DNA of 64,000 bases from JBBIOI01 sp037443425 (GCA_037443425.1 JBBIOI010000003.1:11865-75864), one strand, 5' to 3'. Counted from the stretch's first letter, positions 26,208 to 36,148 are shown. Numbers and translations: made by a program. Notes: a model not told the origin generated them from the letters alone.

Positions 26208-26240
26208 CTTTTTACTCCTCCTTTCTATTTAGTTTCAGAA

Positions 26241-26269
26241 TCAATATCACAACTTAAAAAAAAATTCAA
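26241..26269 (-). promoter_or_regulatory. Putative promoter of dctPQM
   Basis: On the minus strand TTGAAT (26264-26269) and TATTGA (26241-26246) are 17 bp apart, placing the start about 30 nt ahead of the dctP ATG with its AAAGGAGG site. The surrounding DNA is poly-A/T. Confidence 0.4.
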
Positions 26270-26295
26270 TATTTTTTAAAAAATTTTTATTTAAT

Positions 26296-26634
26296 TTAAT
26301 GAATGGTTCTATCTGAATCGTTTCTTATCTTAAAAGGTCCTTCCCATGGATATTTCGTCTCCTTTACAAATCGATCACGACAACTCTTGCATAAAATCAA
26401 GGTAAATTCCTCATAGACGTCTCTCTCAAGCTCTTCTGGTGTTGACTCCTCCACCTGCTTTATTAATTTTTTCAATTGTTGATCCACTCCTTCCTCTGGT
26501 TCTATTAACACCCCATCAAAATTTGAAAAAACACGTATATTCACAAGGTAGCTGAGAGCGCCTGGTTTGAGCACCTTGCCACATCTAAAACAACTTCTTT
26601 CTTCGATGGTCTTAGTATCACTTTCCTTCATCAT
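26296..26634 (-). CDS. Small zinc-binding hypothetical protein
   Basis: A 112-residue protein with CFRCGK near residue 15 and CKSCRDRF near residue 85, a likely single zinc site formed by two CxxC knuckles around an acidic central region. It follows trmFO by 14 bp and ends before dctP. The family is conserved in form with short deltaproteobacterial zinc-ribbon proteins, but no function is recognised. Confidence 0.75.
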   Translation of the reverse strand: MMKESDTKTIEERSCFRCGKVLKPGALSYLVNIRVFSNFDGVLIEPEEGVDQQLKKLIKQVEESTPEELERDVYEEFTLILCKSCRDRFVKETKYPWEGPFKIRNDSDRTIH

Positions 26635-26648
26635 ATTCCATCTCCCTT

Positions 26649-27959
26649 TTATCCTCTGTCATATTTACTCTTCCATTCTTCTATTTCTTTGATTGCCCTT
26701 TGAGCAATCAAAATCCTCTTTTTTCTCCCCTTCCCCTTCCCATTAATTGTTGGGAAAAGACCGAAGTTAATATTCATAGGTTGAAAAGGTAGTATAGTGC
26801 AATGTGTAATATATTGAATCAAGGCACCTATGGCTGTTGTTTGTGGCGGAAATATTGTATCCATTCCTTTATTATATCTATAAGCATTTATACCCGCTAT
26901 CAGACCCATTGCGGTTGACTCCATATATCCTTCTACACCTGTTATTTGCCCAGCGAAAAAGATATTCGGAAACTTCCTAAGCTGCAAAGACTCATTTAAT
27001 AATCTTGGTGAATCGATAAATGTATTTCGATGAACCGAACCAAAACGGACAAACTCGGCATTCTCCAACCCAGGAATCATTCTAAAGACCCTCTTTTGCT
27101 CTTCGTACTTTAATCGGGTCTGAAATCCCACCAGATTATAGAGTTTTTCAAATCTATCCTCTTTCCTCAATTGAACAACTGCATAAGGCTGCTTACCCGT
27201 TTTGGGATCGATCAATCCAACAGGTTTAAGTGGCCCAAATGCAAGCGTTTCCCTTCCTCTTTCAGCAAGCTCTTCTATAGGAAGACATCCTTCAAAGAAA
27301 TATTTTTTTTCAAATTCTCTAAGAGGAACCTTCTCAGCTTGAATTAATGCCTCAACAAATCTATAGTATTCTTCTTCATTCATTGGACAATTGATATAAT
27401 CCTCCCCACCTTTCCCATAACGTGACGCTTTAAATACCTTATTAAAATCGATAGAATCTGATAAAACAATGGGAGAGATTGCATCATAGAAGAACAGGTG
27501 TTTCTCTCCTGTCAGCTTCTGAATCTCATTGCTTAAAGATTCAGATGTAAGAGGACCCGTAGCAATAACAGTTATATTATCAACAGGAATTTTTTTAACC
27601 TCTTGCCTGATGATCTCTACATTTTCCAATCCTTCAATAAACCTTGTTACCTCTTTGGCAAAAAATTCTCTATCAACTGCTAATGAATTTCCTGCAGGTA
27701 CCCTTGTTAATCTGCCTATCTTTAAGATAAGTGAGTCAAGTCTATCAAGCTCTTCCTTTAATATTCCAGATGCATTATCTATAGATTCTGATTTAAAAGA
27801 ATTGCTACATACCAATTCAGAAAAATATGGGGAGCGGTGGGCTGGCGAATATTTTGTGGGTTTCATCTCATAAAGAACAACCCTTCCTCCCCTTTTTGCT
27901 ATCTGCCATGTTGCCTCACATCCTGAAAGACCCGCCCCAATAACAATAATCGGCCTCAT
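26649..27959 (-). CDS. trmFO: Methylenetetrahydrofolate-tRNA-(uracil-5-)-methyltransferase
   Basis: A 436-residue FAD enzyme with the N-terminal GAGLSGCEATWQIAKRG fold and the family markers YFSELVCSNSFKS, LKEELDRLDSLIL, VPAGNSLAVDR, GGEDYINCPMNEEEYYRF, and FFAGQITGVEGYMESTAMGL at the C-terminal FAD site. Forms m5U54 in the T-loop of tRNA using methylene-THF. It lies downstream of topA, an arrangement (dprA-topA-trmFO) common in many bacteria. Confidence 0.96.
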   Translation of the reverse strand: MRPIIVIGAGLSGCEATWQIAKRGGRVVLYEMKPTKYSPAHRSPYFSELVCSNSFKSESIDNASGILKEELDRLDSLILKIGRLTRVPAGNSLAVDREFFAKEVTRFIEGLENVEIIRQEVKKIPVDNITVIATGPLTSESLSNEIQKLTGEKHLFFYDAISPIVLSDSIDFNKVFKASRYGKGGEDYINCPMNEEEYYRFVEALIQAEKVPLREFEKKYFFEGCLPIEELAERGRETLAFGPLKPVGLIDPKTGKQPYAVVQLRKEDRFEKLYNLVGFQTRLKYEEQKRVFRMIPGLENAEFVRFGSVHRNTFIDSPRLLNESLQLRKFPNIFFAGQITGVEGYMESTAMGLIAGINAYRYNKGMDTIFPPQTTAIGALIQYITHCTILPFQPMNINFGLFPTINGKGKGRKKRILIAQRAIKEIEEWKSKYDRG

Positions 27960-28058
27960 AAAATTATTCTAAAACCATAATCTTTAAATGTAAAATTCTT
28001 TTGTACTCTTAGGGGCATGGATTTTGATTTAAATTTTTAATTAGAGGAGAGTTTTAAA

Positions 28059-30281
28059 CTAATCTGAGATGCGATAACCGCAATCTCTTTGTGGACACTT
28101 TTTTATAAACCCTGTCTTTGTCTGTTTCTCAATTAAGAATGGAAATCCACACTGAGGGCATTTCTCTGAGATAGGCTTATCCCACAGGGCATAATCACAA
28201 TCAGGATATTTGCTGCAACTGTAGAAGGTCTTTCCTTTCTTAGTCCTTCTTTCAACAATTATTCCATCGCAACCCTCTCGCGGACATGAAACACCTGTAT
28301 CTACTGGAGTTGTGAACTTGCATGCTGGATAATTGGCACAGGCCAGAAATCTACCAAATTTTCCATTTCTTATGACCATTGGACTTCCGCATTGCTCACA
28401 TTTGGCCTCACTAACAACCTCCAGCTTTCCATTGCCATTTATCTCTTTTGTAAACTTACATTTAGGGTAACTTGAACATGCAAGAAAATAGCCTCTTTTA
28501 CCCCATCTCTTTACCATCTTTGATCCACAACGGTCACATGTCTGTTCTGTGGGGATAGCCTCAACCTTTATATTCCTCATTGAATTCTTTGCCATCTCAA
28601 GATCTTTTTTAAATGGCTCATAAAATTCTTTAAGGGTTTCGATCCATCCCTTTTCACCATCTTCTATCTTATCAAGATTCTCCTCCATCTGGGCAGTAAA
28701 TTCTAAGTCAAAGATATCAGGGAAATTAACAACAAGTAGATCATTTACAATATATCCTAATTCGGTTGGTACAAACCTTCCTTTTTCCAAACGGACATAT
28801 CCCCTCTCCTTTATCGTGCTTAAAATAGTTGCATAAGTGGATGGCCTACCTATACCCTTCTCTTCAAGTTCTTTTATCAGAGTAGCTTCCGAGAATCTAT
28901 ATGGTGGTTGAGTAAAGTGTTGTTTTGGTGTAAGTTTAAGGAGTTCCAACACCTCACCTTCTGATAATTGAGGTAGCATCTGATCCTGATCCCCATTTTC
29001 CTCATTATCCTGGCCTTCAACATAAAGTGCAATAAAGCCTTTAAATTTAGGGACTGTCCCCACTGCATGGAATATTGCATTATCAGCTTTTATTTCCACT
29101 GTAGTCTGAAGGAAGACTGCTGGGCTCATCTGAGATGCAATAAATCTGTCCCATATCAATTTATAAAGCTCCCATTGATCCTTTTCTAAATATGGTTTTA
29201 TTTTATCGGGATCTAAATCCAATGAGGTTGGGCGTATTGCCTCATGAGCATCCTGGCTACCCTTTTTACTTTTATAAACATTAGGCTTTGGAGGTAGATA
29301 ATCTTCCCCAAATCTGTTTTTAATCCAATTTCTCACCTGTTGAATTGCCTCTTGAGAAACCCTAACAGAGTCTGTTCTCATATACGTTATTAGCCCCACT
29401 GTTCCCATTTCACCAAGATCTACTCCCTCGTATAATCTCTGTGCGATCCACATTGTCTTCTGTGCTGGAAAAGAAAGCTTACGGTATGCTTCTTGCTGTA
29501 GTTTGCTTGTTATAAAAGGGGGCGAAGGATTCCTTTTCTTCTCCTGTTGATCAATTTTTAAGACTGTATATGGAACATTCTCAAGAGCCTGCTTGATCTC
29601 AAGTGCCTCTTTCTCATTTCCAATCTTTACCTTTTTACCTTTCCATTTTACTAACTTTGCCTCAAAAGATTGAGAAGAACTCTTTCCCCGAAGTAAAGCA
29701 GTAATACTCCAGTACTCTTCCGGTTTAAAATTTTCAATCTCTCTTTCACGTTCACATATCATCCTGACCGCAACTGTTTGAACCCTTCCTGCACTTAATC
29801 CACGACGAACCTTATCCCAAAGGATTGGACTTATCTGATAACCAACCAATCTATCCAATATTCGTCTTGCCTGTTGTGCCTCATATTTTGACTTCTGGAG
29901 CTTACCTGGATTTTCAAGGGCCTCAAGGACTGCCTTTTTCGTGATCTCATTAAATAGGATCCTGTAGATATTTTTCCCTTTATCTCCAATCTCTTCAGCA
30001 ATATGCCAGGCAATTGCTTCTCCTTCTCTATCAGGGTCAGGCCCGAGATAGATATTTTTCACTTCTTTACTTGCCTTTTTTAATTCTCTTAATATTTTCA
30101 TCTTACCAGGGATGGTAACATAATGAGGTTTAAAATCATTTTCCAAATCTACACCCAGTTCATCCTCAGGAAGGTCTTTAATATGCCCTACTGAGGCCTT
30201 AATTATATATTCACCACCTAAGAATTTCTGTAATGTCTTGACCTTTGTGGGAGATTCTACAACAATTAAACCCTTTGGCAT
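28059..30281 (-). CDS. topA: DNA topoisomerase I
   Basis: A 740-residue type IA topoisomerase. It has an N-terminal TOPRIM domain (IVVESPTKVKTLQKFLGG; DPDREGEAIAWH), the catalytic Tyr in GLITYMRTDS near residue 302, and four C-terminal zinc-finger repeats starting near residues 575, 620, 666 and 713 (CDRCG, CEQCG, CPREGC, CPQCG). It relaxes negative supercoils. It is followed by trmFO and preceded by dprA on the same strand with a 19 bp gap. Confidence 0.97.
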   Translation of the reverse strand: MPKGLIVVESPTKVKTLQKFLGGEYIIKASVGHIKDLPEDELGVDLENDFKPHYVTIPGKMKILRELKKASKEVKNIYLGPDPDREGEAIAWHIAEEIGDKGKNIYRILFNEITKKAVLEALENPGKLQKSKYEAQQARRILDRLVGYQISPILWDKVRRGLSAGRVQTVAVRMICEREREIENFKPEEYWSITALLRGKSSSQSFEAKLVKWKGKKVKIGNEKEALEIKQALENVPYTVLKIDQQEKKRNPSPPFITSKLQQEAYRKLSFPAQKTMWIAQRLYEGVDLGEMGTVGLITYMRTDSVRVSQEAIQQVRNWIKNRFGEDYLPPKPNVYKSKKGSQDAHEAIRPTSLDLDPDKIKPYLEKDQWELYKLIWDRFIASQMSPAVFLQTTVEIKADNAIFHAVGTVPKFKGFIALYVEGQDNEENGDQDQMLPQLSEGEVLELLKLTPKQHFTQPPYRFSEATLIKELEEKGIGRPSTYATILSTIKERGYVRLEKGRFVPTELGYIVNDLLVVNFPDIFDLEFTAQMEENLDKIEDGEKGWIETLKEFYEPFKKDLEMAKNSMRNIKVEAIPTEQTCDRCGSKMVKRWGKRGYFLACSSYPKCKFTKEINGNGKLEVVSEAKCEQCGSPMVIRNGKFGRFLACANYPACKFTTPVDTGVSCPREGCDGIIVERRTKKGKTFYSCSKYPDCDYALWDKPISEKCPQCGFPFLIEKQTKTGFIKKCPQRDCGYRISD

Positions 30282-30300
30282 CTATTTAAACTCCTGGAAT

Positions 30301-31404
30301 CTACTTATTCTTTCTTGTAAAACATTTACCAGGCCATTGTAAAATAATGCCCTTTAATTCTAAGTTTAATAATATACTTGAGACTTTACCAGGATCAAAT
30401 CTTGTCTCTCGAATAATAGTGTCGATATGTACTGGAGTTTCCCCTAATACTTCGTAAACAATCTTTTCCTCCTCCCGAAGTCCATCTTCTAAGGTCTCCC
30501 TTTTTTCAGGTATTAAACCTCCCTTCCTCCATTGGGGTAATATATCTTCCAGAATATCTTCACTTGATTCAACAAGCTTTGCTCCTTCTTTAATCAACTT
30601 ATTTGTTCCTCGGCTTCCCTCTGCCCCAATATTACCTGGTACAGCAAAGACCTCACGGCCCTGTTCTAAGGCAAAGCGTGCAGTTATTAATGATCCGCTT
30701 TCTGAACTCGCTTGAACAACTACTACCCCAATTGAAAGGCCACTAATAATCCTATTACGCCTTGGGAAATGTCCTCCTTCTGGAAGTGAACCAAGAGGGA
30801 ATTCTGATACAACAGCTCCATGCTCTATTATTTGATAGAAGAGATTGTGATTCTCAGGGGGATAAATTACATCAACACCGCAACCTAACACAGCAATTGT
30901 TCTCCCACCTACTGATATTGCCCCTTTATGAGCTACCGTATCAATTCCCCGAGCCATCCCACTTATAATGGTTACTCCATTTTTAGCAAGTTCAGAGCTA
31001 AGTTTTTCTGTGACCTCTCTTCCATATGGTGATGTCTTTCGGCTACCCACAATAGCCACAGCCAGCTCATCCTCTTTCTTTATTTCTCCTCTTACAAATA
31101 GTAAAGGAGGAGGATCATAAATATCTTTTAATCTATTGGGATAATAATCATCTTTTATTTTAATAATTTTAATTCCCAATTCCCTTATTATTTTCAATTC
31201 CTTCTCTATCTTTTTCTGATCCGGCCCCTTCTTTATTTCATTTGCTATTTTTTCACCTAAACCTTCTATTTTTAATAGCTCCTTAATAGGGGCACTAAAT
31301 ACGGCCTCAGGTGTATTGAAACGATCTAATAGCCTTTTAAAGATAATACTACCGACCCCTGGAATAAGGTTAAGCGCTAACCAATAGAAAATATCATCTT
31401 CCAT
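30301..31404 (-). CDS. dprA: DNA-processing protein DprA/Smf
   Basis: A 367-residue protein. The N-terminal helix-hairpin-helix segment (LKIEGLGEKIANEIKK) leads into a Rossmann-like DprA domain with VGSRKTSPYGREV, SGMARGIDTVAHKGA, GGRTIAVLGCGVDVIYPPEN and PRRNRIISGLS. A C-terminal winged helix (DTIIRETRFDPGKVSSILLNLE) follows. It protects incoming ssDNA and loads RecA during transformation. No other competence genes are present in the window. Confidence 0.96.
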   Translation of the reverse strand: MEDDIFYWLALNLIPGVGSIIFKRLLDRFNTPEAVFSAPIKELLKIEGLGEKIANEIKKGPDQKKIEKELKIIRELGIKIIKIKDDYYPNRLKDIYDPPPLLFVRGEIKKEDELAVAIVGSRKTSPYGREVTEKLSSELAKNGVTIISGMARGIDTVAHKGAISVGGRTIAVLGCGVDVIYPPENHNLFYQIIEHGAVVSEFPLGSLPEGGHFPRRNRIISGLSIGVVVVQASSESGSLITARFALEQGREVFAVPGNIGAEGSRGTNKLIKEGAKLVESSEDILEDILPQWRKGGLIPEKRETLEDGLREEEKIVYEVLGETPVHIDTIIRETRFDPGKVSSILLNLELKGIILQWPGKCFTRKNK

Positions 31405-31527
31405 AATCTTACATTAAAAATTTACGTACCCTTTATAAAGGATTCACCATTGTTTTTAAGATCCTTTTTATCCTCTCCTTTTAAGATTAAAAGGCTGGGA
31501 AAGAGATTTAACTATAGATTTAAGAAT

Positions 31528-31566
31528 AAAAAAAGGCTAAAGAGTATTTTTAAAATTCTCTAAAGC
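31528..31566 (-). terminator. Rho-independent terminator after LysM gene
   Basis: On the minus strand a stem GGCTTTAGAGAAT / ATACTCTTTAGCC (10 of 13 pairs) is followed directly by seven T residues (31528-31534). It lies 45 bp beyond the LysM gene stop and ends that transcript before dprA. Confidence 0.6.
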
Positions 31567-31610
31567 CGCTGAAAAATCATGAAATACTTTAAAGATCCAA
31601 AAAGGGTCTT

Positions 31611-32399
31611 CTATTGAACCTCCATTTTTTCTTTCATGTAAGGATGAATTACATCTCCTTTAAGTATTGCGTCAAAAGACTCTATAACCTTTGCAGTATA
31701 AAAATCATTAAATTTATCAATAATCTGAACATTTCCAATAATGTTATATCTAATCCCGACTTTTTTCTTTGTCACCGGGTGCTTTACCACTTCTGTTCCA
31801 CGCATGATAGTATATCTTTCACCAATAGATATCTGATCCGATGTCTTAAAAGCCAGATATATTATATCTCCTGAAGACATCAAATTTTTCCCTTCCTTAC
31901 TTTCCAATACAATACCGATCCCACTATACTCTTTATCACTTACAAAGCCAGCTGATCTGATATCTATAAAACCGGCTGGTTTAACCTCTTTCGGTTTTTC
32001 TTCAGGGATAGGTTCAGGAGGTTTTTTCTCAACAGGTTCTTCCTTCTTCACCTCTTTAATTTCGGATTCTTTCACCTCTTCTTTAGGCTTCTGCTCAGGC
32101 TTTTCTTCTATTACTAATTTTTTTGGTTCCTCCTTCTTTTCTTCAAAAGGTGAAAGCCTTACAGGGTAGCCTGGATAAATCCAATGGGGGTTTGTTATAT
32201 AGGGATTACGTTGCCACAATTTTGGCCAGGAGAAAGGATTATTCAAAAATCTTGAGGATATATCCCATAATGTGTCTCCCTGTTTGATTATATAAATCTC
32301 CTCTTTTCTACCCTCTTCTTTTATCTCCTGGGAAAAAGAGATAGATGATAAAGCGATAACACACAAAAAAATAAATAAAAATTTCATCTTTTTCTGCAT
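31611..32399 (-). CDS. Secreted LysM-domain protein
   Basis: A 262-residue exported protein with a signal peptide (residues 5-23, SSISFS), a LysM domain (IIKQGDTLWDISSRFLNNPFSWPKLWQRNPYI in outline, residues 35-80) that binds peptidoglycan, and a long Lys/Glu/Pro-rich linker (residues 85-140, EKPEQKPKEEVKE type). The C-terminal ~110 residues form a beta-rich domain like those of FimV/TonB-like spacers. The build is that of a periplasm-spanning cell-wall protein. AGGAGG precedes the ATG. Confidence 0.85.
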   Translation of the reverse strand: MQKKMKFLFIFLCVIALSSISFSQEIKEEGRKEEIYIIKQGDTLWDISSRFLNNPFSWPKLWQRNPYITNPHWIYPGYPVRLSPFEEKKEEPKKLVIEEKPEQKPKEEVKESEIKEVKKEEPVEKKPPEPIPEEKPKEVKPAGFIDIRSAGFVSDKEYSGIGIVLESKEGKNLMSSGDIIYLAFKTSDQISIGERYTIMRGTEVVKHPVTKKKVGIRYNIIGNVQIIDKFNDFYTAKVIESFDAILKGDVIHPYMKEKMEVQ

Positions 32400-32493
32400 A
32401 TCTATTCCTCCTAAGTAAAAACTATTTTTAAATTAGCCCCTCATGGCTAATTTGTCAAGAAAAATGTTTAGAGATACCTTTTCCCTCACGAGC

Positions 32494-32573
32494 GTCATTC
32501 CCGTGAAAACGGAAATCCAGTTGTTTTAAATGGTCTTAGATTCCTTCATGATTCCTACTTTCGCAGGAATAAC
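32494..32573. repeat. Palindromic GTCATTCC...GGAATAAC intergenic repeat
   Basis: An 80 bp unit with ends GTCATTCC and GGAATAAC and internal hairpin-like segments (CCGTGAAAACGG; TTTCGCAGGAAT). Sequences of the type GTCATTCCCG-GAAA-CGGGAATCCA are widespread palindromic repeats in proteobacteria. The rest of the 465 bp gap 32400-32864 is AT-rich with only a promoter recognised near its end. Confidence 0.6.
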
Positions 32574-32804
32574 AAGATTAATTTTTATAAAAAGCTTTTA
32601 ATTCCCTAACTCACCTCACAATTAAAAAATTAAATTATCAATTAATTAACTGCAATATTTATACCAATTCTTTCCAAATTTCACCTAATTAATTGATTTC
32701 ATTTAATAATTAATAAAATTTAAAAATTAGGTATAATCTTTAACCTTTTTAAAAATGAATAATTTTTTTACATACTTTTATAAAAATTGCGTAACCATGA
32801 CCGT

Positions 32805-32834
32805 TTGACAAAGGAATTATCTATGTGATATTTT
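32805..32834 (+). promoter_or_regulatory. Putative promoter of DUF1015 operon
   Basis: TTGACA (32805-32810) is followed after 18 bp by TATTTT (32829-32834). The leader of about 22 nt before the ATG at 32865 has no Shine-Dalgarno. Confidence 0.45.
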
Positions 32835-32864
32835 TAAATTTAAAAATTTAATACATAAATTTTT

Positions 32865-34205
32865 ATGGCTCACGTCCTTCCATTTCGTGGGATAGTATAT
32901 AATAAAGAGAAGATAGCTGATATCTCTCTTGTCACTTCACCCCCTTATGATGTCATATCTGAAAGGGCTAAGCAAAGATATTATGAAAAACATCCTTACA
33001 ATATAATCCAGCTTGAATTGGGTGATGAAGGCTTAGGTAAAGATCGTTATAAATATTCCGCGGACAAGCTTGATGAATGGTTAAGGGACGGAATCCTTAT
33101 AAGAGCAAATAAACCTGCATTCTATTTTTATCAAATCGATTTTTCATTAAACGGAAAAATACGTAAGCAAAGAAAGGGATTCATAGGACTGTGTAAACTT
33201 GAAGAATTTGGAAAAGGAATGATCTTCCCGCACGAAAGGATTCACCAGGCCCAAAAAGATGATCGCCTAAACTTGCTTAGGACATGTAAGGCAAATTTAA
33301 GTCAAATATTTTCCCTCTACTCTGATCCATCCCAAAAGGTAAACTCTTTGTTTGAAAGATATATCCAAAAGCCACCCCTTTTTGATTTCTATGACGTAGA
33401 AGAAGATATCCATCATAAGCTCTGGGAGGTTTACGATAGAGAGCTTTTCTCTCAGATAAGAGAGATAATGGAAACTAAAACCATCCTAATAGCAGATGGC
33501 CATCATCGCTACGAAGCCTCACTTGAATATAAGAAGGAGATGGAAAAAGAGTATAAATCCGTTACCGGAAGAGAACCATTTAACTATACGATGATGTATT
33601 TTTGTCCTCTTGAAGATGAAGGTCTTGTAATACTTCCATCCCATCGTCTGATTTACAATCTTAAGAATTTTAATCACAGGGAGTTTGAAAAGGAGTTAGA
33701 TAGATATTTTATTAAAACTGACGTCCAATTCTCTCCAGAAAACGAATCTACCAGGTTTAATGAATTTTACGATTTTTTGAAAGTGGAAGGATTAAAAGGA
33801 AATGTATTTGGACTGTATATTAATGGAAACTCATATCTCAGCCTATTGCGCCTAAAAGATGAATTGAATATTGCATCAATTATGGGTGATGGTATTCCAG
33901 CGGTTTTACAGAAATTAGATGTCATTATCCTTCATCGATTCATTATAGAACAACTTTTAGGTATTAACGAAAAAGACCAAGATCAAAATCACATTCGCAT
34001 TATAAAAAATCATGTTCGGGCATTTGAATTAGTTAAAGAGGGAAGATTTCAAATGGTATTCTTCTTGAATCCTCCCAAGGTAGAGGAAATCAAAGAGGTT
34101 GCATCAGAAGGAGAGATCATGCCTCAGAAATCAACCTTTTTCTACCCTAAGCTTCCCACAGGTTTAGTGATAAATAAATTGAATAGTATATTAGATGAAT
34201 TTTAA
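32865..34205 (+). CDS. DUF1015 family protein
   Basis: A 446-residue protein of the conserved DUF1015 family. It has an N-terminal LPFRGIVYNKEK-DISLVTSPPYDVIS segment, GFIGLCKLEEFGKGMIFPHERI near residue 105 and the hallmark ILIADGHHRYEASLEYKKEM near residue 205, then NYTMMYFCPLEDEGLVILPSHR. The family is often called a putative SerC-linked or HTH-associated protein, but its biochemical role is unknown. It is the first gene of a pair with the tRNA methylase (2 bp gap). Confidence 0.85.
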   Translation: MAHVLPFRGIVYNKEKIADISLVTSPPYDVISERAKQRYYEKHPYNIIQLELGDEGLGKDRYKYSADKLDEWLRDGILIRANKPAFYFYQIDFSLNGKIRKQRKGFIGLCKLEEFGKGMIFPHERIHQAQKDDRLNLLRTCKANLSQIFSLYSDPSQKVNSLFERYIQKPPLFDFYDVEEDIHHKLWEVYDRELFSQIREIMETKTILIADGHHRYEASLEYKKEMEKEYKSVTGREPFNYTMMYFCPLEDEGLVILPSHRLIYNLKNFNHREFEKELDRYFIKTDVQFSPENESTRFNEFYDFLKVEGLKGNVFGLYINGNSYLSLLRLKDELNIASIMGDGIPAVLQKLDVIILHRFIIEQLLGINEKDQDQNHIRIIKNHVRAFELVKEGRFQMVFFLNPPKVEEIKEVASEGEIMPQKSTFFYPKLPTGLVINKLNSILDEF

Positions 34206-34207
34206 AA

Positions 34208-34906
34208 ATGGAGAAGATTTCAACTATCTTATCCCCTGATGAAACCCTCGATACATTCTTTGATGGTAGGCTCCAAATTATACAGAAAAAAAGGGGATAT
34301 CGTTTCTCTATTGACTCAATCCTTTTAAGTGAATTTATCAAGGTTAAAGAAAATGAAAAGGTCATAGATTTGGGCACTGGCTGCGGAATTCTGCCTCTCA
34401 TTTTATCTCAAAAAGCAAAAAAAACATCTTTTATCGGAGTAGAGATTCAAAAAGGATTGGCAGATTGTGCTAATAAAAATGTTAAATTGAATCAACTGCA
34501 AGATCGTATAACCATTTTAAATCTGGATTTCAGGGATTTAAAAAATATCTTTCCTCCTGCTACATTCGATGTTGTTATATCAAACCCACCATATAGAAGG
34601 TATAGGACTGGTAGAATAAATCCTGATATGGAAAAGGCAATTGCACGACATGAAATAAAGGGTAAGCTTGAAGACCTAATTTCAATTGCAAGTTACCTAC
34701 TCAAATCAAAAGGAAGGTTCTATTTAATATTCCCTGCTATTAGAATGGTCGATCTCCTAACAGCCATGAGAGCCAATAAACTTGAACCAAAATGTTTGCA
34801 AATAGTTTACCCTCGTCTAAATGAAGATGCTAAATTTGTATTGTCAGAATCCTTTAAAGAAAGTGGTGTTGAATTAAGAATTTTACCGCCTAAAAATTTA
34901 AATTAA
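34208..34906 (+). CDS. tRNA1(Val) A37 N6-methyltransferase-like
   Basis: A 232-residue SAM-dependent methylase of the TrmN6/YfiC type. It has DTFFDGRLQIIQKKRGYRFSIDSILLSEF at the start, the SAM loop VIDLGTGCGILPLILS near residue 60 and the catalytic NPPY motif SNPPYRRYRTGRINPDMEKAIARHE near residue 118. In the family it methylates A37 of tRNA-Val. It is translationally coupled to DUF1015. Confidence 0.88.
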   Translation: MEKISTILSPDETLDTFFDGRLQIIQKKRGYRFSIDSILLSEFIKVKENEKVIDLGTGCGILPLILSQKAKKTSFIGVEIQKGLADCANKNVKLNQLQDRITILNLDFRDLKNIFPPATFDVVISNPPYRRYRTGRINPDMEKAIARHEIKGKLEDLISIASYLLKSKGRFYLIFPAIRMVDLLTAMRANKLEPKCLQIVYPRLNEDAKFVLSESFKESGVELRILPPKNLN

Positions 34907-34972
34907 CGATATTTCCACGCTTTGTTTGCAATGATGAAGTGTTGTTTGGAGATACTTTCTCATAAAAAAACA

Positions 34973-35083
34973 AGACTTCTGAAAAAGTCATTGATAAAAA
35001 TTAACTAACTTAGAAAGATTTCGTCTTAAAAAAGCCATTTTAAACATATTATTACAGATTTAAATAAGTTTTTCAGAGATCTC
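34973..35083. repeat. Family A inverted-repeat element, copy 3 (111 bp, different interior)
   Basis: The ends AGACTTCTGAAAAAGTCATTGA and GTTTTTCAGAGATCTC match the terminal repeats of copies 1 and 2. The interior is short, AT-rich and unrelated except for the GAAAAAGTCATTGA extension shared with copy 2. It occupies the gap 34907-35131 and, like the others, ends 11 bp before TTGACA (35095-35100), here upstream of the polyprenyl synthase gene. Confidence 0.75.
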
Positions 35084-35131
35084 ATAAAAATCTTTTGACA
35101 ATGAGCGAGGAATAGGCTAATTATTCTATGT

Positions 35132-36148
35132 ATGGAGATAGCAGAAATTTTATCCCTTTCTAAGGAAAAGACATCCCCCCTCGGAGTCATTATAGAAGTA
35201 ATAGGGGAGGAGTTAGAAAAGGTAGATCAAGAATTTCGAAGAAACCTAAGGTCAGAGGTTTCGATCATCTCAACTATTGGTGAACATCTGCTTTTCAGTG
35301 GTGGAAAGAGATTCAGACCTATTTTACTTTTACTCTCTTCAAAGCTATGTGGATATAAAGGAGAAAGTCATATCTCGATGGCAAGCCTTATTGAATTTAT
35401 ACATACTGCAACCCTTTTACATGATGATGTGGTTGATAAGGCTGAACTCAGGAGAGGAGTAGTTTCAGCCAATTCTATCTGGGGAAATGATGCATGTGTG
35501 CTTGTTGGAGATTTTCTCTTTACAAAATCTTTCTCTTTAATGGTAGAAAATGGTAATTTGAAGATTCTAAAGGCCATTTCCACTGCAACCACACTTATGG
35601 CTGAAGGTGAATTAGACGAATTGGTAAAAACGAACGATCTATCTATAACCGAAGAGAAATATCTTTCGATCATATTTAAAAAGACAGCATCCTTAATCTC
35701 GGCTGCCACCCAAATAGGGGCAATACTCGGAAATGTGCCCCTTGAAAAGGAGTTAGCCTTATATGAGTTCGGTAAAAATGTGGGCATGGCATTTCAACTA
35801 ATCGACGATAAACTCGACTATACCTCAAATGAAGAAGAGTTTGGTAAAAAGATAGGTATTGATCTTCAGGAAGGTAAAATAACACTGCCATTAATAATAG
35901 CATATAATAGATGTAATGAAGATGAAAAGGAATTTATACAAAACATAATTGAATCAGAATCTATAAGAAAAGATGATTTTTTAAAGGTTGTCGAGATCAT
36001 TGAAAGGTATGATGGAATATATCAGACCTGGCTTAAGGCGAAACAGTATATCGAGGATGCAAAAAGGCATCTACAACTTTTCCCAAATTCAAGGGAAAAG
36101 GAGGCACTTATGATACTGGCCGACTATGTATTGGAAAGGAGATTATAA
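35132..36148 (+). CDS. Trans-polyprenyl diphosphate synthase (IspB-like)
   Basis: A 338-residue prenyl synthase with the first Asp-rich motif LLHDDVVDKAELRRG near residue 95 and the second QLIDDKLDYTS near residue 225, plus GGKRFRPILLLLSSK. The residues before the first motif (IEFIHTATLLHDD) are small, as in long-chain (C35-C40+) enzymes, which make the quinone side chain. ATG follows a TTGACA/TAATTA-like promoter closely and has no Shine-Dalgarno. Confidence 0.9.
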   Translation: MEIAEILSLSKEKTSPLGVIIEVIGEELEKVDQEFRRNLRSEVSIISTIGEHLLFSGGKRFRPILLLLSSKLCGYKGESHISMASLIEFIHTATLLHDDVVDKAELRRGVVSANSIWGNDACVLVGDFLFTKSFSLMVENGNLKILKAISTATTLMAEGELDELVKTNDLSITEEKYLSIIFKKTASLISAATQIGAILGNVPLEKELALYEFGKNVGMAFQLIDDKLDYTSNEEEFGKKIGIDLQEGKITLPLIIAYNRCNEDEKEFIQNIIESESIRKDDFLKVVEIIERYDGIYQTWLKAKQYIEDAKRHLQLFPNSREKEALMILADYVLERRL

